DNA of 64,000 nt from Cryptomeria japonica (Eukaryota > Streptophyta > Pinopsida > Cupressales > Cupressaceae). Shown here one piece after another: positions 52,650-64,000 of this stretch; position 1 is the stretch's first letter; every line of letters starts with the position of its first letter. Location: NCBI RefSeq assembly GCF_030272615.1, contig NC_081414.1, positions 231,323,733 through 231,387,732 of the forward strand. The letters run 5' to 3'. The notes under the pieces are model-generated. The model had not been told where the DNA came from and did not search any database. It saw only the letters and a list, made by a program, of their open reading frames with translations. A program made the position numbers and the translations under genes.

Positions 52650-55600
52650 TTAGCTTAAAAGTGAAAATAAAATTAAAAGACGTAATTAATAAATAATTAG
52701 ATAATTGTCCTAAAATTACTCCAACATGAACAACATTATCATCCATATCATCATCTAGATTAATAAAAAGAGGATCTCTAACATGAAAAGAAGTTGAACC
52801 ATCATGTTTTTTAAGCATTTTTAATTTAGGTGATTTGAGTTGAACTTCCTCCCTAGGGTTAGGTGAAGGCTGGACAAATGGGACCAAGTCAAAATTGGGT
52901 ATCTTCAAGGGGGAAATGATTTAGGAAGCAAGCTCATTAGCCTTAGCATAATGTCTTCATCAAAGTTCTCTCGCACAATGATTCCTCTTAGTTTTAGTCA
53001 AGACTTGCAAAGGTTTATGATCAATGAACATATGCTTCTTTTTTTCCCTTATAGGGGGAGGAACGGAAGGAACCCCGATAGGTTGAGGGAGACTTGATGC
53101 AAAGAACTTTCCTTTATATGAAGTAGGAGGAATGACTGAGGCATATATAGGAGGAATATAAGGTGTAGAAAGGATACCAGGTTCATTATGAGGAGAGGAA
53201 TATCCATGGGTGTAGGGTCTCTAGGTTTACTCAAGGCCTGCATGAACATCTCGTTTTTCCATTTTTGATAAGATAAGAAAATGATGTCATTTATAGGCTT
53301 AAGAGGATCATGTTGTTTAGGGAAAAAGTAATCAAGAGTGAAATTTTCATGCTTTGTTGTGGGTTGGTAAAGGATATGATTAATCATTATGATAGTGCCT
53401 TTATGATGAAATTTCAAATATTTACGAATTTTAGAAGGAATAGATTTCCTGGAAGAGAGACAAGGATGTCCCAAATTCACATGAAATTTATTTGATGTAG
53501 GAATAATAACAAAGATGACATCTAAGCACTTAGTACCAACCTCAATGGGAAGAGTAATAGAACCAATAGTAAGGCAAGAGAAACCATCATACACCTTAAC
53601 CATAACATCATATTTATCATATGTTACTTGATGCAATTCTTAAATATAAAGATATTCTTCAATAATCAAATCCACCATACACATTGGATCAATGAGCACT
53701 CCTTGTGAGAGTTTGTCTTTGATATTCACAATGATATATAATGGGCCATCAAGTGCAACAATAGTCTAACTAGGATCAAAACTAATACATAAGTCTTTTG
53801 GAGGTGTAAGTTTGTCAACAAGATTTACAACACTATCAGATTCCATACCAAGGTCATTAGGAGAAAAATCAAGAGACTTGGACTCAAAATTATTGGTAGA
53901 ATGCGAAGACAATGGATTGGTAAATATTTGGAGGTTTTGCTTGGGAGGAGCTACTTATTTATTCCCTTTGTCATTGACACTAACTATAGATATAGTCTTG
54001 TTATCAATGAAGTCTTCAATCTTACTTCTCAACTTGTAACAATCTTCAATAGCATAGCCAAGTGGACGATGATATTGACAAAAAGATTTAGGATCGTGGT
54101 AAGTTGGCAATGGTTTGGAATTGTCAATTGGCTTGATGGGAGGAAGTTGAAACACATTAGCATTCATTAACCTCAACATTATTCTTTGGAAAGACTCAAG
54201 AAGAGGAGTTAATTATTTTCTGAAGTATTTGGATAAAGGCACCACACTTGATGTCATGGTTGCCACTTGAGTCTTGATGTTGTCATTTATCTTGATGAAA
54301 CCTTTGTTGGGTTTGAACTTCATAAAGGATAGTTGAGCACTCTCATTCTTATCAACCATAGCCATTGAAAAGTATGATTCAAATTGAATCACTCGAATTT
54401 TATAATTATGAAGTATTGGACACAATTGCACAAAAGAAGTAAACTCAAAAAATAAAAGGTTATCTCTAATGTCTTTTTATAAATTCTTTGAACAACATGA
54501 TCAAGCACTTGATAGGAAAATTGAGAATGCAAATGTTTATATTTACCAATAAAATAAGTCACTTTTTCTTTAACTCCTTGCTTACAACGAATCAAATTAG
54601 TCAAATTAATCTTAGGACCAATGCTATTTTGAATTTGTTGAATGAAAACATTAGCCAATTGTGGAAAAGAAGTAATAGGAGGAGACAAAGAACAATACCA
54701 TTGCAATGTTTTATATCTAACAGTTCTAGTAAAAAATTTAGCCACAAGTTTCTGGTCATGAGAAAAATCACTACACAAAGTTTAAAATGTCTTCACATGA
54801 GTCAAGGGGTCACCTTTTCCATTGTATAACTCCAATTGAGGGACTTTCATATGATTAGGAGGAACCGCATAGACAATGTCATCATATAGTGGGCTCACTA
54901 AATCAAATGTCGGAACATTGAGCTTCAATTGAGTTATGGAAGACAATTTATGTTGTAAGGATGTAACAATTTGAGCTAGGTTATTAATGGTAGCTTTGGT
55001 TGATGGATTGAAATTGGACATATTGCATTGTGATGGAGGAATAACATTATTGTACAAGTAGGTGGAGGTTGAGAATAAGGAGGGGGAACATTGTAATATG
55101 TTGGTATGGGAGATGATTGTGAAATTAATGTAAGGCTCATGAAAGTTGGTATGTAAGAATATTGATTAATAGGATTTCCCCCATGACTAACATGTGTAGG
55201 ATTAACATTATGTGTGGAAGTAGTCATGATAGAAGATATAAATGTAGGCACACTAGCCAAGGATGTAGGCATAGGAATGGAATGGTTAACTTAGCTAGTG
55301 GGTTGAGAGTAACCAGGGACTTAGACACAACTTTTGATTGGCATAATATTAGTATCAACAATATTAGAAAGGGTACACATAAAATCCACACCTATCTTAT
55401 CATTTGCACCATTCTTTTCAATCCTTCAATCAAGGGGATTGCCTCACTATCCGAGTATTATTGACTCATCCATTGTTGAAGATTCTCAAATTCATTATCA
55501 ATATTTTCCAATTGGTCAATAGTAACCCTAGTTAGTGATTCATCCACATCATGAGAAGTATGAGGGGAATGGGGATAAGTGATGCCATTTGTTGGATTAG

Positions 55601-55790
55601 AGGAAGAAACAACAATCACATGGAATAAGTTATCTAATTGAGGCTCCATATTTTTAGTGTTTAAACCTTGGGAAGCCTTAAGTCTATAAATTCTTCTCAC
55701 TAAAATATTGTATGTAGGACTAATGGTAACAAAACTCATAGACAAAGGAGGGAAATTTAGATGTGAAAATGGAAAACTATGATTAAACAA
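52650..55790 (-). pseudogene. gypsy gag-protease remnant, Tat/Athila-like
   Basis: Read from 55790 down, the gag start is followed by a segment ending VPQLELYNGKGDPLTHVKTF (54800). Next is a capsid-like gag core (54778-54440) with VRYKTLQWYCSLSPPITSF and VTYFIGKYKHLHSQF. A zinc-knuckle-like CQYHRPLGYAIEDCYKLR lies near 54070, and a protease-like segment (53636-53049) has LTIGSITLPIEVGTK and FHVNLGHPCL. RT and integrase are missing. Frames shift between pieces. The gag type fits non-chromodomain gypsy elements. It lies directly inside the LTR at 56107-57238. Confidence 0.75.
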
Positions 55791-56106
55791 TGAAATTCTG
55801 TGTAAAAATGATTAAATAATGAATAAATTAAACAATGTGAATTATGATATTGGATATTAGATGAATCTAAATTTGAACATAACATGTCATAATAATCGGA
55901 TCTGAAAACATAATTGAAAAATTAAGCAACCCACAAGTCAATTTTAAAATAATATATTAAGTTTTTTGTGAATTTAACCACTAAATTTATGTAATTCAAT
56001 TGCGAATATGATTTAAAAAATAATGTTGAAGTGCGTGCAAATTAGATCTGAGATAATAAGCTAGAAACAAGCATGCAAGAAGTTGGGTTCACCAAAATGT
56101 GTTGGG

Positions 56107-57238
56107 TGTAATTTGGATTTAGGGTTTCAATTAAGATAATAAAACCACCAACAAGTCAAATGAGCCAGCACATTGTAAGAGGAGCGAATCCAATAGATCT
56201 AACCACAATCGAAATAGGGAAAGGGCTAAAATTTTGATTAGATTCACTAGTTATTGATAGTTACCCTCTTTCTTAGTTGAAATTAGAAAGTAATTATGAA
56301 ATTAGGGTAAAACAATAAAGAATTGAAGTAACTTGGCCAAAACAAACTGCTACAGATAACCCACAAAGCCACAAACTGAGTTCTAGGCAGAAGAAGATGT
56401 TTAGAACCTGTTCCTAGAAGTTCCACCTGATTTCAAGACTAGGTAGTTTAGATTCGCCTTGGTTCTCTGAATTTTTCTTCATCAAAAGCTGAACTTGTTC
56501 ATTATTGTCAAATCTATTGGAATCCCCGAGTACAACTCTTGAGCCTATTCCCTACACACAGAAAGAGAGGAAAGATGTTGTAGAAAGGGGTTTGCCTTAG
56601 GTCAAACCCTAGTTTAGAAATTAACCTTGAAATTGAAATAGAAATTGCATAAAGATGCTTTCCTTTTAAGGGAAAGTCTAGATCTAAAACAAAATGCTTT
56701 CAATTGAAATGTATACCTTAATGAAGTTTTGTTTGATCCTCATGCAGGGGTTTTAGGATGTCTTCAAAGAAGTTTGATCATGGATGCCATCTTGAATGCA
56801 TAAACTTGACTTTACTTCTTCTCCAATGCTTGATAAATGAATTATTGCTTGCTCACTTGAATTGAATTTGCAATTAGGATCTTAGGTTGTTAGATTAGGT
56901 CTTGTAATGAGAGGGGTAGACCTCCTTTTATACTTGACTACTTGAAAATTAATTTAATTTCTGGAGTAGGTCGATATAGGATTAAATTTCCCACTCATCT
57001 AAGATGACCGTTATGAGGACCAAAAATGGGTCCTAATTGAGTGGACCAAGGTGTTGGGTGCCTTGGTCATGGCAATCAAGACTAAGATTTGGAGGGAAGG
57101 CAGGGTTGAAGATGATAATGCAAGCTTGCAGACAGTGTGAGCAGAATCAAAACATGCATCGGGCATCAAAAGCCAAAGCACCAAGGTGAGGTCTAAGCAA
57201 GGACAAAATTGTATGCGGATATAATTTACAACGTTACA
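56107..57238 (-). mobile_element. 5' LTR of the minus-strand gypsy remnant
   Basis: On the minus strand it starts TGTAACGTTGTAAATT (57238) and ends CCAAATTACA (56107), followed inside by TTTTGGTGAACCC near 56096, a plausible primer binding site. Length is 1132 bp, close to the 1130 and 1182 bp of its relatives at 44921 and 61994. It interrupts the older LTR seen at 57239-58013. Confidence 0.7.
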
Positions 57239-58013
57239 CCTACACATGTGCAATCTATAATTTTATCAAACAAGTAAAATAAACAAGAAATAATAGTTAT
57301 TATCATCCTCAATATTAATAATCTTTAAGTTGTACAACCTAGGAAAGATGTACACTCAACATAGAAATGTATGATCAACACCAAATACTTCTAAAATTGC
57401 CCCACAAACACTCCTAACACAATTGATATACTCTAACAAAAATTGTTGTATTCTTTGCAAATCAAAACACATAAAAAGGCCTATCTTCAATAATAATACA
57501 TATAACTTCACTTATAGGCACAATTGTGACTTCATGATAAAATCACCAAATTTGGCTAGGAGGGTTTTTGTCCTTGAAATTGGTATTTCTAGAGGTTTTC
57601 AACCTCAAAAAAAAACAAGCATCAAATCTCCGTAGAGAAAAAGTAAATATGAAAAATGGTAACCCTTTTCTCTTTACAACTCCTTTTATAACTTTTCTTG
57701 GTGAATAAAATATTAATTTTTTTGGCTCCACATTCACTTTAACATTTTAAAATCATCTGTGTACGAAAAAGACCACCTTTTTCCCCCTTGAGCCTAACGT
57801 CTTCTTTTTGCATAACTTAAAGTCACTTTATCACTTTTTAAATAATTAAAATAAGTTGTCAATTTAAAAACATATTAATAATGTTACTTTTGACAGCTTA
57901 AATTAATTAGTTAGTTCACTTTTCCATTTTTTGATGCCAATTACTTTATGATAAAATATGGAAAATAAAATAATGGTCATAGATTTTCTTATGCTTGTGA
58001 AGGAGACATTACA
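57239..58013 (-). mobile_element. LTR fragment of the TGTAATGTC family
   Basis: On the minus strand it starts TGTAATGTCTCCTTC at 58013. It matches 39860-40025 plus 41687-42237 in order, including the GGTTTTCAACCTC / GGTTTCATCC phrases and the TTTTTAAATAATTAAAATAAG block. Its other end is cut at 57238 by the inserted LTR. Confidence 0.7.
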
Positions 58014-58159
58014 ATTTTTGGCTCAAGTGTTATCTTTTTAAGATGATATAAAGAAAGTCATACACCAAGATATATAAAAGACATAAAATAGTAATTGTAG
58101 AGTATTAAATTGTTAAGTGCTAAAGTTTTAAACATATTTTATTATGCAATTTAATTATT

Positions 58160-58310
58160 CTCCCTATCCTTAATTCTAATTCTATTATGAACTCCAATCC
58201 TCACCCTAACCTTAGCCATAATTTTAACCCTAGCTCTAATGCAAACCTTAATTCTAACCTAAACACTAATTCCAAACCTAACCCTTTCTAACCAAAAGCC
58301 TAATTTTAAC
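58160..58310. repeat. telomere-like degenerate hexamers, CCCTAA orientation
   Basis: Words CCCTAAC, TTCTAA, CCTTAA and AACCCTA follow each other with about 6-bp spacing. This is the complementary orientation to the longer array from 58812. Confidence 0.75.
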
Positions 58311-58811
58311 CCTATAAATACATATATTTCTAACAAAGGATTATAATCTTGTATAATTCTAATACATTAATCCAAACCATGCAAATTTACTTCATTAAAC
58401 CAAATAGTTCTAAAGTAAAATAAAATAACTCTTAAGTAGAAAATTACTTATATCAATTTTATTATTTATTAAATGGATAATATAGAACAATGCTTACATC
58501 TAAGTAAAAAAATACAAAAAACCTTAGCATAAATCCAACAAACAAAATAATTTCTAATAAAAGTCAAAACCCTAATCCAAATGAATTGATTTTTGCTATT
58601 GCTTGATGCATTCAAGGTCAAAAAGTAACAAGTATGCTCCAATTTGAGTGCCAATTGCAAGGGTCATGTTGTTGAGGTGGATTCTCTAGTTGTCACGTGT
58701 CACTATTAAGACCAAATATAGTATATGCCACGTGGCATATGGTGAATACTAAGTGTCATGAAATAGATGCCAATATCTAAGCAATACTAGCAAAGACCTA
58801 AAGAAAATGTC
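58311..58811. other. spacer between the two hexamer arrays, with a G-box palindrome
   Basis: No gene. It contains the perfect 18-bp palindrome ATATGCCACGTGGCATAT (58723-58740) and a second CACGTG at 58694-58699. These look like bZIP/bHLH G-box sites, but no gene lies nearby, so regulatory meaning is unproven. Confidence 0.6.
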
Positions 58812-59410
58812 AAGAACTATGACTAGGGTTAGAATTAGAATTAGAGTTAGGGTTAGAATAAAATTAAGGTTATGGTTAGGGTTTAAATTAGATTTAAGGT
58901 TACAATTAGGGTAAGTGTAAGGCTAAAAATTAGGGTTAGAATTAGAATTAAGAGTATGTTAGAGTTAGGATTAGGATTAGAATTAGAATTAAGATTAGGG
59001 TTAGGGTTAAGGTTAAAATTAAGGTTACAAATAGGGTTATGATTATAAATAGGGTTAGGGTTAAATTAGGGCTAGAATTAAAATTAGAGTTACATTAAGG
59101 GTGGGATTAGGGCTATTGTTAGGATTATAATTAGGGTGAGGGTTACAGTTAGGATTAGAATTTAGGCTAGAATTAAAATTGAAATTATGGTAGAGTTAGG
59201 GTTAAAATTATGCTTATGTTTAATTTTAGGGTGAGAATTAGAATTAGAAGTATGGCTAGAGTTAGGGTCAGAATTAGTGTTAGGTTGACAGGTAGAATTA
59301 AGGTTAGGCAAGGCTTAGGGCTACAATACAATTAGGGCAAGGGTTAGAATTATGATTAAGGTTACTACATGAATTATATTTTGGGTTAGAATTAGGGTTA
59401 GGGTAAGAAT
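58812..59410. repeat. telomere-like degenerate hexamers, TTAGGG orientation (left part)
   Basis: TTAGGG and TTAGAA/TTAGAG words are repeated with about 6-bp spacing and many point changes. The typical plant telomere unit has seven bases (TTTAGGG), whereas here six-base spacing dominates. The array is split at 59410 by a complete LTR element. Confidence 0.85.
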
Positions 59411-59834
59411 TGTTAGTGTGGATATGGTTATATCATAATTATTTAATAGTTGGAACCTATTCACATGTTAATTTTACTTAGGCTAGCTTGCATTTAAGTT
59501 TGTTGTCACATGCAACTTATCATTTAATATTATTCATAGGATCATGTTAGTTATCCTAGGTGGTATTCTAGAAGATATAAGTCATAGATCATTATTTAAT
59601 ATTTGCTTCATAATGCATCGTGCATTTAATATTTGTAATAAGGTAGTTGTAATTCTACCTCATCTTATTGCCATATAAGCAAGGCTCTTTTGTACATTTT
59701 ATCATATCAATTTTATCTCAATCATATCATTTCCTATCACAAGATCATGTTCAAACATTCTCTTATGGTTGGAATCTCTCTTGGTTGATCCTTGAAGTCT
59801 ACAACTTCATGATGCGCTCTTTATTATTCCAACA

Positions 59835-59846
59835 TGGTATCAGAGC
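59835..59846 (+). other. primer binding site
   Basis: TGGTATCAGAGC is complementary to the 3' end of initiator methionine tRNA and is adjacent to the 5' LTR. Confidence 0.9.
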
Positions 59847-60198
59847 TTTGGCCAAGTAAAATCCATCCCATATCAAAGAATTGAGCTCTTGGATAGAGAT
59901 CTATTGCAAGTGAAAGAAATCATCTCCCCCTAGGCTAGTTTGCAAAAAACTGGGTTAATCCAACCCTTTTTGCAAAAAAATAGTTTATATTTATTACCTG
60001 GAGGTGTTATAGCAAGGAATCAATCCATGACTTCATTAGTTAATGGAGGCATCAATTAGTATCTTCCTCAGTTCATGGTGGTCATAATCTTTTCAGCATT
60101 TGAACTTTTTTTTTCAAATTTTCTTGAATAGCCTATTCGGGCCAACTCACTTCATTGCGTATATAAATTTGGTTGTTTTTGACAATCATATCTATTAT

Positions 60199-60273
60199 AA
60201 TTCTTTTGATGCTTCTCGATTCGATTGTGTGAATTTTTTTTTTACCATCTAATCAAGAAGCATCAAAAGAATT
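60199..60273. repeat. 18-bp perfect inverted repeat in the element's internal region
   Basis: The arms 60199-60216 (AATTCTTTTGATGCTTCT) and 60256-60273 are exact reverse complements with a 39-nt loop. In RNA this could form a stable hairpin, perhaps for packaging. That role is inferred only. Confidence 0.85.
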
Positions 60274-60984
60274 TTAGCATGGATTGTGGAAATCCGATAA
60301 TATTAATCATATCTATTATATCTTAAACCTCCATACATCACTATGTCTTTCACTTGTACATGATTCTCATATCTCTTTTTTGGAGAGAAGTTTTATCCCA
60401 TAAGGCTTTATCCCTTTCTTCATTTGTGAGAGATTAGTTGCATGATTAGTTGCGCATGGATACATAACATGGCCTAGTTGTCAGGACCTATATATTGCAT
60501 TCTCATATTAGTTTTGCATCATTTGCAGAAAATATTAATCCCTAAACTGCACTTAAGGGAGGTTGTGTTGTGAGTGTGGTTATATCCTAACTAGTTCATA
60601 GTTGGAACCTATTAGTGCATGTTAGTTTACTTAGGCTAGCTTGCATTTAAGTCAGTTGTCATATGTAACAGTTTAATATTGTACATATGATCTTGTTGGT
60701 TATCCTAGGTAGCACTCTAGAAGATATAAGTCATAGCTCATTATTTAATATTTTCTTCATAATGCATCATGCATTTAATATTTGTAACAAGGTAATTGTA
60801 ATTCTACCTCATCACCTTGCCTATGTAAGCAAGGCTCATTTGTACATTGTATCACATCAATTTCATCTCAACCATATAATTTCCTATCTCAAGTTCATGT
60901 TCAAACATTCTATTGTGGTTGGAATCTTTCTTGGTTGATCCTTGAAGTTCGTAGCTTCATGATGGGCTCTTTATTATTACAACA

Positions 60985-61988
60985 AGAATTAGGGTTATTA
61001 TTCAGGTTAGAATTAGGGCTACAACTAGAATGAGAGTTAGAGTTAGGATTAAAGTTGGGTTTACTTATTTTTTAGGTTAGAATTGGGGTTAAATTATGGT
61101 TACAACTAAGGTTATGATTAGAATTAGGGCAAAGATTAGAATTAGGGTTACAACTAGAATTAGGTTTAAGGTTAGAATTAAGATTAGGGTTACAATTAGG
61201 GTTATAATTAGGGTTAGGCTAAGGAATAGAATTAGGATTAGGTTTACATTTTTTAGCATTAGAATCAAGGCTAGGGTTAGGTTTAGAATTAGAATTATTA
61301 GCTAGAATTTGGTTTAGAATTAGGAGTACACTTAGGGTTAGGCTTAGAATTAGGGTTAAAGGTAGAATTAGAATTATGATATAGTTATGGTTAGAATTAT
61401 GATTAAGATTAGAATTATTTTTATGTTTAGTGTTAGAATTAGGGTTAGACTTAACATTAGGGTTATGGTTAAGGTTAGACTAAAAATTGGGGTAATGGTA
61501 ACTATTTGAATTAGATAGTTTCTATTAGGGTTAAAATTAAGTAAGAATTAGGGGTAGGGTCAATGTTAGTTTTAGGATTACAATTAGAGCTAGGTTAGGG
61601 TTTGAATTAGAGTTAGGGTTAAGGATAACTTTAGGCTTATTTTTAAGGGAGGGTCAGGGTTGAATGTTTTACTAGAATTAGAATGAGAGTTAAGCTCATG
61701 GTTAGAATTACGGTTAGGCTTAAGGTTATGATTAGGAATAGAATAGAATTAGGGTTGTGGATATGGTTTGTATTAGATTTATGGTTAGAATTAGAATGAG
61801 CATTAGAATAAGGATTGTGGATAGGATTAATTAGGCTTACTATTAATGTTAGGATTAGGATTACAATTAGAATTAGGTTTCAAATTAGGATTAGGACTAT
61901 AATCAAGGTTTAACAAAATAGGATTATAGTTAGGATTGAAATTAGGGTTACTAGTAGAGTTATAATTAGAATTAGGGCTAGGTATTTA
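60985..61988. repeat. telomere-like degenerate hexamers, TTAGGG orientation (right part)
   Basis: This continues the array cut by the LTR element. The Arg/Ile/Val-rich ORF at 61096-61305 is produced by the six-base period and is not a gene. Confidence 0.85.
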
Positions 61989-61993
61989 ATTAC

Positions 61994-63175
61994 TGTAGCA
62001 TCCTAAATTGTATTCCCTTTCAATTTATCCATATTTTGGACCCTCACCTCACTGTTCATCCCCCAATGCTAAATTAAGACCTAATTATGCTTGCATCATG
62101 CAAAAATGGCCTTATTTTCACTTCATACATCGCATGGCCCCTTAGTTCGACCCTAAAATATGGTAGGACCAAGGCGTGGTGCCTTGGTCCTCATTAGGAC
62201 CATGGTGCCATGTTATTGTCCTCCTCATTTGGCCCTATTTTGAAACCCTTTGGCATTCTCAAATTTGAGCGAGAAACCCCTCTCCATGTCGGCCTATGTT
62301 GGAAAATTAACATATTTTTTGATGGGAAAGTATATAAGGAGGTTCTCCCCTCTCATTTGGATATATGGAGATAAGGATACAAGGGAGAAATTATAATCAT
62401 CAAGCATTTAAGCATTGAAGTATTCATCATCAAGCATTTCTAGAGGTCTTCAAGGCTGCCTTTTTCATTCATCAATTTTGTGGAGCAATATTACGCCATT
62501 CATATGCAAGCATGTGTGTGTCATTAGGGTTTTGTCATGTTCATGGCATTTCATACAACAAACATGTGATTAAATTCAAGAATCAAAGCATTATCAAACA
62601 TTGCAGATCTGAGGTATATCCTTCCATTATTTATTTCATTATTTGCAATATTTCAATCAAGGTTAATTTAGAAACTGGGGTTTGACTTAGGCAAGCCCCT
62701 ATTCCCAACCTATTTCCCTTTCTCTTTGTGTGCAGGAAACAAGTACAAAGCTACGATATTTGAAACCAACATTATTTACAGAAACGAATGAACCCCCTTT
62801 GGTGTCTGAAAAGTTCAGAGGACTAGGGTGAATTTCGCTATAGTCCCGACATTTTTGGAGCTTTTTGAGGACCAGGTCTGAATCTGCTTATATTTCGCAG
62901 ATCTAGATGCATGCCTCAATCCGACGACTGTAGCTCATTGTTTCTGTGTTTTTACCTTCATTTTCAACACTTTACCCTAATTTCAACAATTCATCTCACA
63001 AAAAAGGGTAAACAAATCCACCTCTTTCATCCAATTAGTATTCAATCCTTATCCTTGTTGGTTTGTGACTGAATCTATTGAATCTCATCCCTCTCTCGAA
63101 TGTAGTGGTCCTGAAGCAAAAATTAGTGGTTTTCATCCTTCTTGATATGGAAACCCTAATATTTTCACCATTACA
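61994..63175 (+). mobile_element. solo LTR of the TGTAGYRTC family, TSD ATTAC
   Basis: It runs from TGTAGCATCCTAAATTG to TTTTCACCATTACA and is flanked by ATTAC on both sides (61989-61993 and 63176-63180). It is 1182 bp long. It shares the GTGCCTTGGTCC block (62178-62190), CATCAAGCATT and a GGGGTTTGACTTAGGC-type segment (62665) with the LTRs at 44921 and 56107. No internal part remains. Confidence 0.82.
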
Positions 63176-63180
63176 ATTAC

Positions 63181-64000
63181 AATTATAATAGTATTATTAC
63201 TTACATGTATATTACTTTCATATATATTGAAGATGTAGATTTGTGTTTGGATGACACTAGTCAAACCTTAATTATCTTAGAATAATAAAATTTTAATTAT
63301 CTAAATGTATAAGTATTATTTATCTTCTAATTATGTTAGGGACCGAATTAACATCTTACATGTTGCAATTCTCGATGCTAGTAGCAGATGTATATTTAAT
63401 TTTTTTTATAAAATATGGTGAGATATATCCTTTTTGAGGCGCGTATTTCAATTACATATGACAAATTGATTCAAAAAATATGCTTCTTCATAAGGATATC
63501 TCTCAATATAATTTATATAGATTTTTAAAAATATATATGCTACTTAGTATAAAAATAAGAATAAAATTTATTTTTGTACTAACAATTTTTATACAATCAT
63601 AATTTATGTATCCATGTAGTATAAGTAAAATAGCTTTAAAATAAAACTAACATAAATATTTTGAATGCGTTTATCTAAAAACTCAATATTTTAATCAATT
63701 GATAACAAACCCTTATTTTGTTATAAAATAGAATAGAAGATTTTTAATATCTACAAAACCAAAGATAATCTACTAGAGAATACCATGCTATTTTTATTTT
63801 TTGAAGTGTTTTCTTTATTCAATTTGATAATTAGTTCACCATTCTCTCAATCATATGATCTTAAAATTAAAGTATCTCTAAATTATATTTCTATCAAAAT
63901 CTTTTGATCTTTTTGATCAAAAGTAAATTGACCTACTGTATTCTAATTTTCAATTATTCAATAAATACGGCAAAAGGTGCATCTAGGGTAGTACATAGAC
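63181..64000. other. AT-rich end of the window, no gene seen
   Basis: No ORF, repeat array or LTR end could be supported here. Confidence 0.5.

Larger units (their letters stand above)
59411..60984 (+). mobile_element. complete non-autonomous LTR element (TRIM/LARD-like), TSD AGAAT
   Basis: The 5' LTR is 59411-59834 (424 bp, TGTTAGTGTGG...TTCCAACA) and the 3' LTR about 60566-60984 (TGTTGTGAGTGTGG...TTACAACA). The LTRs are clearly similar throughout but not identical. The primer binding site TGGTATCAGAGC (59835-59846) follows the 5' LTR at once. A purine tract (AAGGGAGG, 60555-60562) precedes the 3' LTR. AGAAT flanks the element (59406-59410 and 60985-60989). The internal region of about 730 bp has no gag or pol, so the element depends on enzymes made elsewhere, probably copia-type by LTR and primer-site style. 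It sits inside the hexamer array. Confidence 0.93.

Noticed and set aside
61096-61305. 69-codon Arg/Ile/Val-rich ORF
   Set aside because: The six-base period of the telomere-like array gives a two-residue repeat.
58812-61988. True chromosome end
   Set aside because: The array is degenerate, internal in the window, interrupted by a retroelement and followed by an LTR and other sequence.

Overview
The window looks like nuclear DNA from a seed plant with a very large genome, most likely a gymnosperm such as a conifer. This rests on the almost continuous cover of LTR retrotransposon remains, the very sparse host genes and a host gene with introns of many kilobases. Species cannot be told from the sequence. 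There is no bacterial-type organisation, no CRISPR array, and I recognised no rRNA or tRNA gene.

Host gene. One clear protein-coding gene lies on the minus strand. It is the 5' part of a probably plastid-targeted ABC1/UbiB-type atypical kinase (ABC1K family). Exon 1 is 26865-25792 and exon 2 is 21255-21058, with good splice sites. They are joined across a 4.5 kb intron that holds a copia-type LTR and a 0.6 kb tandem duplication. I found no later exon, so intron 2 probably runs off the left edge (>21 kb) through all the transposon remains between 1 and 21 kb. A RNase H (RVT_3-type) ORF at 7306-7740 (minus) is intact but probably retroelement-derived.

Layout. 0.95-6.6 kb: chromodomain Ty3/gypsy element (gag, PR, RT, RNase H, IN, chromodomain, 3' LTR) broken mainly by stop codons that fit C-to-T change. 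8.3-13.1 kb: three solo LTRs one after another, each with a perfect 5-bp target duplication, inserted within about 110 bp of older sequence. 13.5-15.9 kb: decayed gypsy element. 16.8-19.6 kb: decayed copia element on the minus strand. 21.1-26.9 kb: the ABC1K gene. 27.2-27.7 kb: tandem duplication upstream of it. 30.7-32.8 kb: solo LTR (TSD ATAGA). 33.3-34.1 kb: unrecognised degraded coding-like stretch. 35.0-39.6 kb: a 4.6 kb element with terminal inverted repeats but no transposase; it carries subterminal short repeats, a hairpin, a 0.8 kb polypyrimidine tract, a 1.7 kb two-orientation minisatellite with an 845-bp higher-order period, and purine and TA tracts. 39.8-43.9 kb: an LTR interrupted by a 1.66 kb insertion, next to the 3' part of a gypsy pol gene (minus). 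44.9-46.05, 56.1-57.2 and 62.0-63.2 kb: three LTRs of one family; the middle one is joined to a degraded gag-protease region (52.6-55.8 kb, minus). 58.2-62.0 kb: degenerate telomere-like hexamer arrays in head-to-head orientation, with a complete 1.57 kb non-autonomous LTR element (two LTRs, primer binding site, 5-bp TSD) inserted in the longer arm.

The most unusual object is the 35.0-39.6 kb inverted-repeat element. Next come the cluster of solo LTRs and the head-to-head hexamer arrays. I see no operon-like or biosynthetic system. Apart from the ABC1K gene, the window is a record of insertion, recombination and decay of repeats.
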